A stretch of DNA of 21,942 nucleotides from a virus, in IMG/VR virus record IMGVR_UViG_3300020420_000067, positions 1 through 21,942 of that record; one strand, written 5' to 3'. A program made the translations under genes and the position numbers. The notes beneath the pieces were generated by a model. The model was not told where the DNA came from, did no database searches, and saw only the letters and a list, made by a program, of their open reading frames with translations. Of the stretch, positions 9,901-18,680 are shown in pieces. The stretch's first letter is position 1. Each line of letters starts with the position of its first letter.

Positions 9901-12900
9901 AATGTAGTATCATCTTTATTGATGATTGCATGATCAGTCTTTAGAACAACATTTTTGAAAGTAATATTGTTTCTACCTACAACTTCGGTGTCAGATGTGC
10001 CATATAACTTTCTATTGTCAGAAGGAACTATAGGAGTTAGACTATAGAATGTCTTTGAAGGCCAATTGTTTGTTGTATTGATAGTTACTGTGGCGTTTGC
10101 ATTTCCAGATATGCCGCTTCTTGTAATATTAAATCCAGTATCATTAGTTCCGTTAACATCTAATTTTTCTTTAAAAGTAATATCTTCAAAGAAGTCAAGT
10201 CTCATGTCTAAAAGACTTTGATCAGATACGTCAAATGTGATTGTATTACCAGTCGTAAACTCTAGTGGTGGATTGACTTTTGCAATGTAACTTAAATTAT
10301 TAGAGGATGCTTCACTAACAGTTGATATTGATACTGGGTTAGAATCAAATACATCTGCCTTATACTTACAAAGTTGAATGGCATCACTACTTTCTCTAAG
10401 AATAAAATACGTCTCATTATTGACTAAACCAGTAATAGTATTACCATTGTTATAGAATACAACCTTATCTCCACTCTGTAGAGAATCATCGGGTATTGTA
10501 ATTTCAGTCAAGTCTGTTGAGAAAGCAGATACGGCAAATCCTATTCTACCTGTAGTGACTTTAGCAATCACTGGATCGTATCTAACTACAGTTGTTTCGG
10601 TAGATTGTGGTAAAGCGTCTAATGTGATAACATCATCAGTCAATAATCCATGAGCTGATGTTACTCCCACTTCACCAAAGAATCTTTCTACCTTAGATGT
10701 TACTTTAGGGAAGTTAGTTGTAAATGAATGTGCAAATCCAGAATTAGAAGCCACATTGTAGAACCATACTGCATCACCTGTAGTAGGAATACCAGTAGTG
10801 GACAATCCAATATAATCTGGTTCAAAGTTAACTGCATATACATCACCATTATTAGGAAGAACCTCTGTACCAACACCAGATGTTGCTCCAGCAGATACTT
10901 TCGCCCATACAAGAGAAGTTCCACCAATACCCATATTATAGGTTAGCTTTTGTCCTGTAAAGAAAGTATGATCTTTAATATAGATTCTTTGTTGAGGAAC
11001 GAATCTATTTTCAACTGTTTGTACCGTGCTTAGACCAGTAAGAGGTAATGTATAGTGTGTGCCAGTAGAACCAACACCAACTGTCTGTTGTGGGTTGAAA
11101 TAGGTGATAGTGTTCTCAAAGGTGTATCTCATCAATGTAGAGAATCCTATTGGGAATGAGAACTTCTTCGGTTTCAAAATAATATTGTTTGTTCCGACTG
11201 CATGAGTCATTGCAGCACCAACAAAGTTTTCTCTGTTTACAAAGAACCTAGAGAACTGTGAATCGATAGCAGTAATGGTAAACGACTCAGTTCCAATTCC
11301 AATAGTGTCATTTACAGCAAAACCACTTACATCAGTAACAAAGATGGAAGTACTAGGGCCTGTTGTGCTTACATTACCTAACTCTACTGAAAGACCACAA
11401 GTTTTGTTATTAACGGTAACTTTCTTAGCTCCATTGAACTCTGTGAAGTCAGATGTGCTAATACCACTGATTATTAGAGTTTCACCGTTTGCAACCTCGT
11501 GTGGAATACTTGTTATACCTACAATTTCATTTTTATTCTTTACTAGCTCAGTTTCTGTAAAAGTAGTGACTCCAATCTGCACTGTGGAGATAGGTTTACC
11601 CAAAACAGATCCAACGACAATATTTGCTCCAGTTCCATCGGTTCCAGTGCCGTCTAGGTCTAATACATCATCTACTTTGTATCCATCCCCTCTAGAGAAG
11701 ATAGTTACGGAAGAAATACCAGAACTCTTGATTTTAGTGACTTCAAACTCTTGTTTTAAGGCATCTCTGACATCATCTATCAAATCATAGTCAGAATTAC
11801 CATATGAGAGATAATATGGAGCTACGTTTCTTGTAAGTTCTCTTTCAGTGATGTCAATATCCTGATTGAAGAAAGTTACGAAGTTTTCATCGATAGGAGT
11901 GTCTTTAAATGATCCACCAATCAAATATGGGAATTTTGGTTTGGCAATACCACTAGAATCAACATCTACGCTGTAGAAGTAAGCATATACACCATCTGGA
12001 TACTGTGGAGTCACACAATAGCGTCCACCATGCACATCTAGGTCTCCTGAGTTGTCAAAGATGTAATCATTGGTGAAATATCCAAAAGCAAAGCCAGGAG
12101 GTCTCAGACCCGACCTTAGAGTAGTATCAAGAATGTATCCTGACTGTAATCTTTGTATTGCTCCTCCTGTTGGAGTCTGATAACCATAAGGACCGTAAAT
12201 TGGATTACCATCATAAGCAAATCCAAGTATAGGTGAGTGGAAGGCGTTAGGTGTCTCAATATTACCCGAATCAATGTTATCTCCAAGTTGGAATCTAAGT
12301 TTTTGTGGAGGATAGATACCGATTGTCTGTAATTGGAAGGCAGGGTTCGTACTTGGTTTAGTAAGTAGCGAATCTTCGTCACTTATGATAGCATCGTTCT
12401 TTAAAACTTGGTTTATTGTCCACTCTTTAACATCTGCTATAAATTTAGCATTTTTACCTCTATTTTGAAGATCCAGAGTTGTTGTCGCTGAATCATAACC
12501 AATACCACCATCAAGAATCGTAATACCAGTTATTTTATTGTTAGTAATGATTGGTTTGATATCTGCAAAACTACCTGTGGGACTATAGACGATAATATCC
12601 GAGTCTGGACGGTATCCTTTACCAGCAGCAAGTATCTGAACGTCTACAATTGATCCGTCAATGATAATCGGCTTCAATAGTGCTGTAGATACCACTGTAG
12701 CGATTCCAACATCAGGTCTCCTGTGGAAATCCATGATATTAGTGCAACCGTAACCAACACCACCCTCTTCTAAGTAAACACTTTCAATTTCACCAAACAC
12801 TAAGGGTTCGAGCTCTGGTTTGATAATAGTTGTAGCAGCGATACCAGATAAACTCTCTACGTTTACTACTATAGGTGGGTATTTTATAGTATGTTTGCCT

Positions 12901-15900
12901 GATCCAAATCCACTAATTACAACTGTTTTATTTTTGTTATAATTCGTTAGATTTCTTTGTGAGGAAACACCAACATCACATAATCTGAATCTATTGCTGT
13001 CAATTACCTTAACTGCATATTGTGTTGTTGTAGAAAGACCGCTTGCAACAGTTCCTTCAGTAGAATATTCAACAATCTCACCATTTCTGAAATTATGATT
13101 ATATGCAAGTACATAATCATCAGATGTACTAATACCAGACTGTGTATCTCCGTTTACTGATCTACCTTGTATAATTACTTTCTTATTTGAGTACCCAGAA
13201 CCAGAGTTTTTGACATAAATCTTGGTTATTGTATTTTTAGCTAACAATGAAGTAAACTTATGGAAACCATAACTGATATTTCCAATGTCTACTGTATTGA
13301 TGCCTACTTTTGCATCTTCTGGTGTTTTGAATAACTTAATTGTCTTCTCATTGACGACACCAGCATAGTATGTCGATCCATCAACGATATTAACGATAGG
13401 TGGGTTGCCTCTAGAGTCATATACTATAGCTTCACCTTCTTCAAAGTTATGTCTCTCTGGAAAGGTGACACTTTCATCAAATGTATCAACTGATGTACCA
13501 TCAGCCTTGAAGTTGGATACTAGATTACCTCTGACAAGGTTAGATTCAAGAACTGCACCACTTCCGTTACCACCACTAACAGTGATCTTGGGTTTCTCTT
13601 GATATCCGATGCCAGGAGTAACTAATTTGACTTCTCTGAAAGATCCAGATACGTTAGCATGAGCAACAGCACCAAATCCCTGAGAATCATTAATAATCAG
13701 TGGAGGACCTGTAATAACATCATAGTCTTGGCCTGGATTTGTAACTTCTAGCTTGGATATGTTACCATGAAAGATCTGTTCATCAAAAACAGTGGGTGGA
13801 AATACCTCAACACCATTAGCCAGCAAACCAACTGGTCTATTTTTTACCTCTCTCTTGTTTGGGTCATCAAATAAATTTTTCTGCTTGTAGTAAGGATACT
13901 TTCTAAGAATTTTCTGGTTCTTGAGTGTTTTATTCTCCCAACCTGACTTGTAGATGTATTGTCCAGCAGTGTTAGTCTTTATAGCGATGTATTTTTTAGA
14001 AAATACGTCAGCTCCACTGAAAGATAGATTAAAGTCAGTCTCGTTGATTTTAGTTACAAAATAAACACCAGTATTGATGCCACTGTTGGTTGTATTGTCC
14101 CAATAGATCTTATCACCAGTTACATAGTTGTGAGCTAGGAGTTGATTAGGGGTCGCTCCCACCGTGAAGGAGGGATCATACGATTGAATGGTATAAGTAA
14201 ACCCACCACCGAGTAAAGGTGTCCCAAAACCGTCTGTAACCTCTATTGCGCTGGATTTTACAAATACTTTATTGTCAGTTGCAAAGATTGGATAGTTTGG
14301 TAGACCAGCAGAAGCGATATAGAAGAATTCTTCGTTCTTATCTAAGTAACTGTTTTGAACACCAACAGGAAACTCATCTACACCAGCAAAGTAGTCGGAA
14401 TTGTGTTCTGCCTTAGTAACAGTCTTTGTAATTGTTGTTAAGTTAGCTGGAACTGTTCCAGATGTTTGTATGACAATGGTATTTGAGTAAATCTTAGAAA
14501 GGTTAGTTGCATCATACTCAATATCTTTGACTGTTACTTGAATTTGATCGCCATTATCATTTTTAAGAATTAATATCTCATCAATGTAGAAAACAATCGA
14601 ATCAAACAACTTAAGTCTGTATGTATTGACGTTTACCTGATTGATGGAAGAAATATTGTGAGACGAAGGTATGTTATAGATCCAGTTGTTGAACTGTGGA
14701 GTATCACCTAAGTCTCTACCGAAAGAAAGTAACTTTAGATTGTCACCAATCTGCATATTGGTTGATTGACTTGTATCAGCTTCATCAATAACATTAACAA
14801 GTCTAAACTCCATCAATGATGTCTGTCCAAATCCAGCATAAGAGTATGCAAGCTTGTTTTCAAGAACATCAGCACCAAAAACTAATGAAGTGGTAACACC
14901 AGAGATTCCTAAGAACTGGTTTATTGTTTTATCAGTGTAAGATAGAGTTAGAAAGTTATCACCAGCTCTGGGTCTTACTAAAAGAGATCCACTTTGACCA
15001 AATCCAACCGTAGAGTCAACTACAAGACTGGTCGCATCTTCATTAGTGACCTCTAGTGCTTTTGTTTTACCAGGCACTTGGAAATTACCATCAAATGATG
15101 TGGAGTCAAGAGACATCTCATAGAAGTCTGTCTGGTTGATCGGTCTGTACTCAACATTATAGATTGAAGCACTTACAGTACCAATACCAGATACGTCTTG
15201 ATACAAGAAATTACCAACTGACTGTAAAGGTTGTGCAGCTGGAGTTAAGTTCTCAAGAAGAACGTGTTTAGTTTTGAAATATACGTTTGCAGAAGAAACA
15301 ATAGTCTGATCAATTGGTTTGAGCAGTTCAATATCTTCACCATACAAAAGTTTGAAAAGAATCTGATATGAAGAGTCAGTTCCCTTCGACATGTAGAAGT
15401 CTTTTGCCCTAGTTAGAACGTTTGTTACAGATGTTCCACTTACGAAGTTTCTATTTTCAAATCCAGGCAGAAACTCTGTTTTAAACTTTGTAAAAAATTC
15501 TTGTAGGAACAGATTACTTAAATTAGTAACTGTTGCACCAGTATTATGTGCAGATGCAGAACTTTGTAGGAAGTTTAGGAACTCAGCATTGTCCTCTTGT
15601 GATATCTGATCGATACCACTGAATCCTCTTGCACATCCAGTAAAGGATGTAGAAGTTTTACCAGTATATGTTATTATCTCTTCGCCAATCTTAAGTAAAC
15701 CGTATGTATCTGGCCAACCAGTAGTTGAAGTTACGTTGATTGTGGTTGATGCAGCAAAAATAGGAGCAGTAAGAGTGGTTGATGCTATTAAACTTTCACT
15801 ATTGAACGCACTTATCTGTCTATACTCAGGAAGATTGTTCGCTAGGTCAATTACACCAGACTTATGTTCTTGTGAAGCGTAATATTGTTTTAAAAAGCTC

Positions 15901-15986
15901 GCAAACTTAGGAGACTCCTGATTTAAAAATTCTGGAATCTGCGATTTTATGACATGAGAGATTTTTACTCTTTTTATTTCTGCCAT
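6978..15986 (-). CDS. 3002-aa baseplate-associated virion protein with a YHYH domain
   Basis: The ATG directly abuts the TAA of gp6 (TAAATG), with AGG overlapping the gp6 end as ribosome site. The N-terminus contains FLKQYYASQEHKSG and NLPEYRQI (31-57), then GEEIITYTGKTSTSFTGCARG (101-121, an inserted beta module), FFTKFKTEFLPG (164-175) and KGTDSSYQ..LYGEDIELLKP (201-224). This layout is familiar from large cyanomyovirus structural proteins. Many beta modules of the type GGxGYxxxPxIxxxGxxGxGA follow. Residues about 1245-1342 form a YHYH-family domain: GFAYDGNPIYGPYGY at 1255, then DLDVHGGRYCVTPQYPDG and YAYFYSVD. The C-terminal 300 residues hold a duplicated module with SIAGTYLGG. T4 has gp7 (1032 aa) after gp6, so a wedge or peripheral baseplate role is likely by position. 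No clear gp7 similarity can be seen, so no symbol is given. Confidence 0.9.
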   Translation of the reverse strand: MAEIKRVKISHVIKSQIPEFLNQESPKFASFLKQYYASQEHKSGVIDLANNLPEYRQISAFNSESLIASTTLTAPIFAASTTINVTSTTGWPDTYGLLKIGEEIITYTGKTSTSFTGCARGFSGIDQISQEDNAEFLNFLQSSASAHNTGATVTNLSNLFLQEFFTKFKTEFLPGFENRNFVSGTSVTNVLTRAKDFYMSKGTDSSYQILFKLLYGEDIELLKPIDQTIVSSANVYFKTKHVLLENLTPAAQPLQSVGNFLYQDVSGIGTVSASIYNVEYRPINQTDFYEMSLDSTSFDGNFQVPGKTKALEVTNEDATSLVVDSTVGFGQSGSLLVRPRAGDNFLTLSYTDKTINQFLGISGVTTSLVFGADVLENKLAYSYAGFGQTSLMEFRLVNVIDEADTSQSTNMQIGDNLKLLSFGRDLGDTPQFNNWIYNIPSSHNISSINQVNVNTYRLKLFDSIVFYIDEILILKNDNGDQIQVTVKDIEYDATNLSKIYSNTIVIQTSGTVPANLTTITKTVTKAEHNSDYFAGVDEFPVGVQNSYLDKNEEFFYIASAGLPNYPIFATDNKVFVKSSAIEVTDGFGTPLLGGGFTYTIQSYDPSFTVGATPNQLLAHNYVTGDKIYWDNTTNSGINTGVYFVTKINETDFNLSFSGADVFSKKYIAIKTNTAGQYIYKSGWENKTLKNQKILRKYPYYKQKNLFDDPNKREVKNRPVGLLANGVEVFPPTVFDEQIFHGNISKLEVTNPGQDYDVITGPPLIINDSQGFGAVAHANVSGSFREVKLVTPGIGYQEKPKITVSGGNGSGAVLESNLVRGNLVSNFKADGTSVDTFDESVTFPERHNFEEGEAIVYDSRGNPPIVNIVDGSTYYAGVVNEKTIKLFKTPEDAKVGINTVDIGNISYGFHKFTSLLAKNTITKIYVKNSGSGYSNKKVIIQGRSVNGDTQSGISTSDDYVLAYNHNFRNGEIVEYSTEGTVASGLSTTTQYAVKVIDSNRFRLCDVGVSSQRNLTNYNKNKTVVISGFGSGKHTIKYPPIVVNVESLSGIAATTIIKPELEPLVFGEIESVYLEEGGVGYGCTNIMDFHRRPDVGIATVVSTALLKPIIIDGSIVDVQILAAGKGYRPDSDIIVYSPTGSFADIKPIITNNKITGITILDGGIGYDSATTTLDLQNRGKNAKFIADVKEWTINQVLKNDAIISDEDSLLTKPSTNPAFQLQTIGIYPPQKLRFQLGDNIDSGNIETPNAFHSPILGFAYDGNPIYGPYGYQTPTGGAIQRLQSGYILDTTLRSGLRPPGFAFGYFTNDYIFDNSGDLDVHGGRYCVTPQYPDGVYAYFYSVDVDSSGIAKPKFPYLIGGSFKDTPIDENFVTFFNQDIDITERELTRNVAPYYLSYGNSDYDLIDDVRDALKQEFEVTKIKSSGISSVTIFSRGDGYKVDDVLDLDGTGTDGTGANIVVGSVLGKPISTVQIGVTTFTETELVKNKNEIVGITSIPHEVANGETLIISGISTSDFTEFNGAKKVTVNNKTCGLSVELGNVSTTGPSTSIFVTDVSGFAVNDTIGIGTESFTITAIDSQFSRFFVNRENFVGAAMTHAVGTNNIILKPKKFSFPIGFSTLMRYTFENTITYFNPQQTVGVGSTGTHYTLPLTGLSTVQTVENRFVPQQRIYIKDHTFFTGQKLTYNMGIGGTSLVWAKVSAGATSGVGTEVLPNNGDVYAVNFEPDYIGLSTTGIPTTGDAVWFYNVASNSGFAHSFTTNFPKVTSKVERFFGEVGVTSAHGLLTDDVITLDALPQSTETTVVRYDPVIAKVTTGRIGFAVSAFSTDLTEITIPDDSLQSGDKVVFYNNGNTITGLVNNETYFILRESSDAIQLCKYKADVFDSNPVSISTVSEASSNNLSYIAKVNPPLEFTTGNTITFDVSDQSLLDMRLDFFEDITFKEKLDVNGTNDTGFNITRSGISGNANATVTINTTNNWPSKTFYSLTPIVPSDNRKLYGTSDTEVVGRNNITFKNVVLKTDHAIINKDDTTFTFNLKEKPPEPQKLISRVGVSTITYSTASKNARGPINSTKINFPGKGYTILPRVIGFASTQGQDAIVKVSSPEIGQIDIVERIKDGFDYPTDPTLLPFLSVPAIVDVSGIARMDEIRVIDGGIRYNQPPKLAVRGNSNVSIEATISGGSVDKVNIIQNAFEFSEPLSIITTNNSNGYDIDAITHSGTTVTAELLLDAQFNRPVTTGFASTETKLPFAIGDQVFVENCRITPASKLNGEANFNSADYDFSFFNVTGVSTENATVTFSMANAPGISTVTLGDYDDDFTLGSIVNYNDMAKFNMTIIDDAKYLSGEKVTSTKFEGFVAENGWNGKISQLRLRDTIGTLLPGDKLFGEVSQLLGSVRDVNRFRVRTTLGVTRDKVSKNDMNVGILNDFSQRLSDNFYFQKFSYSIKSKLPYSTWKESVKSIVHPSGFLEFSDLIIESDPIANVATVGIAKSTNMRVKAVDTSVKLIVNIDNEMYMGKRDNFAVVTEDDQLENGSVQRIFFPEGRPIKSFIMNKTNKVLNLDDISSGFNGSHDRTGTLVGSKQFGLTVGGSPVFKKSYNAAASADVDIASNLISIVGHNFQSGQSILLDTQGGSKIGIATTSHTTGSRDIVMAVKTSGVGGSAMYENGYNIQIPGPVTGIAVTENPPGPAFRFYGFGMAEGGVPGISTRGSGATFQVRFDFDQTTGQCISTAVVLTNGGTDYFVTDNVSIAGTYLGGATPANNLTFPVTKTTGSRTGITTTYTNVPSTVPEFGGTGATFNVTRDSNLDVTEVEVVTGGTGYASTNIISIAGTYLGGTTPTNNILLSPVELGTNVMPDTLFVQKIDDVKFRISGLSTSLPFTFTGLGTGTHFLKVAEPNKQALILIDNIIQTPITNKKLSVQVADSVGPTDQGISVTTGIASISKGDVIKLDDEFLKVKQVGDSTFAQARTAVSNSTVATGFYYDTKRVNSSVTTIDNTFATMDDNPPY
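7455..7885 (-). repeat. Two-copy module with SIAGTYLGG near the C-terminus of the 3002-aa protein
   Basis: Two consecutive modules of about 80 residues share GATFxV..., VVxxGGTxY, SIAGTYLGGxTPxNN and a following P-V. The conserved 11-nt piece GTACCAGCGAT (plus strand) occurs at 7747-7757 and 7510-7520, exactly 237 nt (79 codons) apart. This points to an in-frame internal duplication of a beta module. Confidence 0.75.
11960..12255 (-). other. YHYH-type domain inside the 3002-aa protein
   Basis: The encoded stretch (residues about 1245-1342) contains HSPILGFAYDGNPIYGPYGY, a long insert, then DLDVHGGRYCVTPQYPDGVY and YFYSVD. These are the hallmark blocks of the YHYH domain family, which is found in secreted bacterial proteins and in large cyanophage structural proteins. 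The eponymous Y-H-Y-H string itself is not present here. The domain's biochemical function is not established. Confidence 0.75.
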
Positions 15987-17861
15987 TTACCTTGTGTAGA
16001 TTGTTTCGCTAGCGTAACTAGATGTTGTGACGTATGATGTAGCAGATGTATTCTCACCAGAGGATACAACATCAGGAAGTGCATTTACTGTACTGTTGGT
16101 AACGTCTAATTGTAAGTACAGATCTTTGAGGGCGATAACATCATTAGAATCAGGTATTGCTTCAACTTGAATCAATCCATTTGCCAATGTAGACCCTGTT
16201 ATATTTACCACATCTAAATTGATCTCGCCATGAACGTAATCTACAGTCCCAGCATCGTTCTTGACGATAAGAGGAAGGTTGTTTACAAGTTTAAAGAACA
16301 CAAGTTTACCAAATGCAGTTCCAGCCGTAGGAATATCACCAAGATATAAAGTTCCGTCTATACCACTAACGGTAAATCCTGTAGAACGTATGCCATATCC
16401 GTTTGGTTGGTCATAAAAGGCATTTCCGTAGCAAAGTTCATAAGTTGCGAATGTATTGAGTTCAGGCGTAAGATCTCTTCTCATCTTAACTCTAGTAATG
16501 TTAGAAGTTACACCTCTTCCAGAGTCATCAATCAATCCAACCACTTTAGAGTATTTGAATCTGCCACCAAAGTCATTAATGTCAGATGATTTTGAATATG
16601 CAGTCAAAGCCTTGGTTACTGATGTAATTAATTCTGTTGCATCACTGACGGAGTTAGTGTTATAGTAAACAGAAGTATCGACTTCAACATAAAGATACTT
16701 AAGATCAATAATTTCGGGTTTGATACCAGCAATTGAATATTGTTTCAGTTGTCTAGAGATATCATCTTTTGTGATCTGTGAAAGGAACGAACCATTTCGA
16801 GGTTTGATGGAAATGAACACTTTTCCATACTCAGGTGGATCTAACTCCTCCCCACCGTAGGCGGTCACAGACTCGACGTTAGGATATACGAATGGAATGA
16901 TACCAGAATAGTCACTTGCCGTTACTGCACGGTATTGTGATGAGTATATGCGAGGTGCCAGATATTTAATTGAACTTGTTGCCTCAATATCGTCTCCCAT
17001 TGAAGCTTTATTGGTAGTTGATATAAGTGAGATACCAGTTGTGACAGATAATCCTTGATCATCTTCTAAAATTCCAACAAATGAGAAATTTTTAGCATCA
17101 TTTCCAAGTCTTCCGTTCGTTACGATGTAAGAAACCGTGACGATTGCTCCAGCAGGCGGTTTTTTACCTAAAATTCCGTCTCCAAATAAAATTTCGTATT
17201 GTTCATCTTCAATTTCTTGAATTAAGAAGAGTTTTGACGTAGCATCAACTCTTAAAATGTTATCATATAGCGTATAAATCTCTTTTGTCGTAGATTCGAC
17301 TGTAACACGAATAGAAGTTGTGTCAACATTAGCATTTGGAAGGATAAAACGCTGATTTGGTTGTGAATAATCAATCTGAAAAGTTTTTTGAAGGTAAACG
17401 CCTTCATAAATGTTCAAATTTTCAAAAAGTGCGATATTATTTTCGTTTGTTGTAGCAACAAAGTCGTCTGGAATTGAAAAAATGTAAGATCCGTTGACTT
17501 GATTACCCAATGCAACTTGTCCAGCCTTCAAAGTTACGATTCTAGTGTCATTACTGTACATATCAACACTAAAGTTGATAGTTGCCATTGCAGATCTACT
17601 TGATCTTGGTACATAACCAATGTTTCTAGCAAGTGCAACCACGTTTTCACGCAAAGTCGCACTGTCGAGGAAGCACTCATTGACTGCCATGTTAGTATTA
17701 TAGGCAGTAATGTAAGTATTGTACGCTAAAAGATCAATTAGAGTTGAAAAGTTCGATCCTTCAAAGTCAAAATCAGCAAAATCACTGTTTACTCTGAGGT
17801 AATCTTTGATTTGAGCTCTAAGATCAGCAAAGTCTAGGTTTGTAAACTGGTTAAATGACAT
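15987..17861 (-). CDS. 6: Baseplate wedge protein gp6
   Basis: The protein is 624 aa, close to T4 gp6 (660 aa), and belongs to the gp6/gpJ baseplate family that forms the inner wedge ring of contractile tails. Visible family features are the N-terminal LDFADLRAQIKDYLR, DLLAYNTYITAYNTNMAVNE (43-62), LARNIGYVPRSSRSA (77-91) and the core FGDGILGKKPPAGAIVTVSY (226-245). A late domain around SDYSGIIPFVYPNVESVTAYGGEE resembles the gpJ middle region, and the C-terminal part is Thr/Ser-rich. The start ATG shares one base with the stop of gp25 (TAATG) and the stop abuts the next gene, so the genes are translationally linked. The gp25-gp6 order is the same as in T4. Confidence 0.95.
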   Translation of the reverse strand: MSFNQFTNLDFADLRAQIKDYLRVNSDFADFDFEGSNFSTLIDLLAYNTYITAYNTNMAVNECFLDSATLRENVVALARNIGYVPRSSRSAMATINFSVDMYSNDTRIVTLKAGQVALGNQVNGSYIFSIPDDFVATTNENNIALFENLNIYEGVYLQKTFQIDYSQPNQRFILPNANVDTTSIRVTVESTTKEIYTLYDNILRVDATSKLFLIQEIEDEQYEILFGDGILGKKPPAGAIVTVSYIVTNGRLGNDAKNFSFVGILEDDQGLSVTTGISLISTTNKASMGDDIEATSSIKYLAPRIYSSQYRAVTASDYSGIIPFVYPNVESVTAYGGEELDPPEYGKVFISIKPRNGSFLSQITKDDISRQLKQYSIAGIKPEIIDLKYLYVEVDTSVYYNTNSVSDATELITSVTKALTAYSKSSDINDFGGRFKYSKVVGLIDDSGRGVTSNITRVKMRRDLTPELNTFATYELCYGNAFYDQPNGYGIRSTGFTVSGIDGTLYLGDIPTAGTAFGKLVFFKLVNNLPLIVKNDAGTVDYVHGEINLDVVNITGSTLANGLIQVEAIPDSNDVIALKDLYLQLDVTNSTVNALPDVVSSGENTSATSYVTTSSYASETIYTR

Positions 17862-18277
17862 TATACTCTAGTTGATTGTAGGATAAAGTCTACTTGTTGT
17901 CTTGGAGCTGTAATTCCGACTATATCGTAGGCTATTGTTACGTTTAATATTGTAGTATCTTGCGGATAAACCACTCTTGTCACGATATTTGTGACTCTAG
18001 GTTCGTAGTTTTCAAGTAAAATTAAAATTTCATCCTCTAAATCCAAGGCAATGTCTTGAGTTGCTTGTTCAAACATGAAATCTTCTATCTTACTACCCAA
18101 AAGTGGGTTGTAAAAACGTTCTCCTATTCGTGTTCTGACGAGATTCTGTACAGAACGCTTGATTGCGTCCTCATTATAGAAGACTCCAATGTCATCTGTA
18201 ATGGGATGCTTAGCAAAAGAGAGGCTAATATCTCTAAAATCCAAGCTCGTTCTTAAATTGTCGTCAATACTAGGCAT
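17861..18277 (-). CDS. 25: Baseplate wedge protein gp25 (lysozyme-like fold family)
   Basis: The protein is 138 aa; T4 gp25 is 132 aa. The family (gp25 / GPW) starts wedge and sheath assembly at the tail baseplate. Diagnostic blocks are FAKHPITDDIGVFYNEDAIKRSV (21-43), TRIGERFYNPLLGSKIEDFMFE (49-70) and the EPR motif in YEPRVTN (91-97), followed by a beta-rich end with the IAYDIVG block and QQVDFILQS. No lysozyme activity is expected for the phage family members. The ATG shares one base with the TAA of the preceding 46-aa gene (TAATG), with AAGGA as ribosome site. It is in the same operon as gp6. Confidence 0.95.
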   Translation of the reverse strand: MPSIDDNLRTSLDFRDISLSFAKHPITDDIGVFYNEDAIKRSVQNLVRTRIGERFYNPLLGSKIEDFMFEQATQDIALDLEDEILILLENYEPRVTNIVTRVVYPQDTTILNVTIAYDIVGITAPRQQVDFILQSTRV

Positions 18278-18417
18278 TATTCCTTAGATTCGTTTAAGTT
18301 TTGCTTCCTTTTTTCGTCATTAGCATCATCACCAACAACTTCACGCAGTACATTCTCTTCTTTTTTAGGGTTAATGTAAAAATCTTCGTAAGATTTATCC
18401 CAATCTTCCAATCTCAT
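18277..18417 (-). CDS. Small charged protein (46 aa) heading the gp25-gp6 operon
   Basis: I do not recognise this protein. It reads MRLEDWDKSYEDFYIN at the start and ends KRKQNLNESKE. About half the residues are charged, there is no membrane segment, and it is probably largely disordered or helical. It is supported as a gene by its place: it begins 23 nt after a late promoter box, its stop overlaps the gp25 start by one base (TAATG), and nothing else explains the 140-nt leader. It is expected to be a late protein made together with the wedge proteins, perhaps a small assembly or virion component. The alternative is a translated leader that feeds ribosomes to gp25. Confidence 0.7.
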   Translation of the reverse strand: MRLEDWDKSYEDFYINPKKEENVLREVVGDDANDEKRKQNLNESKE

Positions 18418-18440
18418 CAGTAAATATGCTATTCAAATTC

Positions 18441-18447
18441 TATTTAG
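18441..18447 (-). promoter_or_regulatory. Late promoter box CTAAATA for the gp25-gp6 operon
   Basis: On the minus strand TGTCTAAATAG contains CTAAATA, the variant of the T4 late box (TATAAATA) associated with marine T4-like phages. It lies 23 nt before the ATG of the 46-aa gene and just after a terminator that ends the preceding unit. That is the expected place for the start of the structural operon. Its spacing to the start codon matches the perfect box at 6969-6976. Confidence 0.65.
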
Positions 18448-18451
18448 ACAC

Positions 18452-18483
18452 AAAAAAAGACCTTTTGATCAAAGACCAAAAGG
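18452..18483 (-). terminator. Rho-independent terminator
   Basis: The minus strand reads CCTTTTG, a 9-nt loop, CAAAAGG, then TCTTTTTTT. This gives a 7-bp perfect stem (arms at 18477-18483 and 18461-18467) followed by a T tract at 18458-18452. It lies 25 nt after the stop of the 51-aa gene and just before the late promoter, so it insulates the upstream unit from the structural operon. Confidence 0.8.
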
Positions 18484-18507
18484 AATTTAAAGAAATTTGA
18501 TTGTTTT

Positions 18508-18663
18508 TTAACCAGCAGCGAGTGGAGATTGACCAGTATTAGAGTTTGCCGCAGCTTTTTTTCTTGCTTGAGCACTCACATCATACTGTCCAACTATACT
18601 TCCACCAGCGAATCCCTGACTTTCGACGTTATGGGGTGCCAATTTAGGATTTGAGTCTGCCAT
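18508..18663 (-). CDS. Small hypothetical protein (51 aa)
   Basis: It reads MADSNPKLAPHNVESQGF at the start, then GGSIVGQYDVSAQARKKAAAN, and ends QSPLAAG. It is Ala/Ser/Gly/Asn-rich with one short helical segment around AQARKKAAAN, and has no membrane segment, Cys or known motif. I do not recognise it. Its ATG is 17 nt after the stop of the 63-aa gene and a terminator follows 25 nt after its TAA, so it is the last gene of the unit. A box GATAAATA ends 19 nt before its start, so it may also be expressed late. The ribosome site is weak (ACGG). Low complexity and position next to baseplate genes would fit a minor virion protein, but this is a guess. Confidence 0.65.
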   Translation of the reverse strand: MADSNPKLAPHNVESQGFAGGSIVGQYDVSAQARKKAAANSNTGQSPLAAG

Positions 18664-18680
18664 TTTTAACCGTTTTTCTT

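Noticed and set aside
11275-11790. 171-codon plus-strand open frame
   Set aside because: It lies entirely antisense to the 3002-aa gene, whose frame is continuous and full of family motifs. The encoded protein is low-complexity Val/Pro/Ser-rich and there is no ribosome site.
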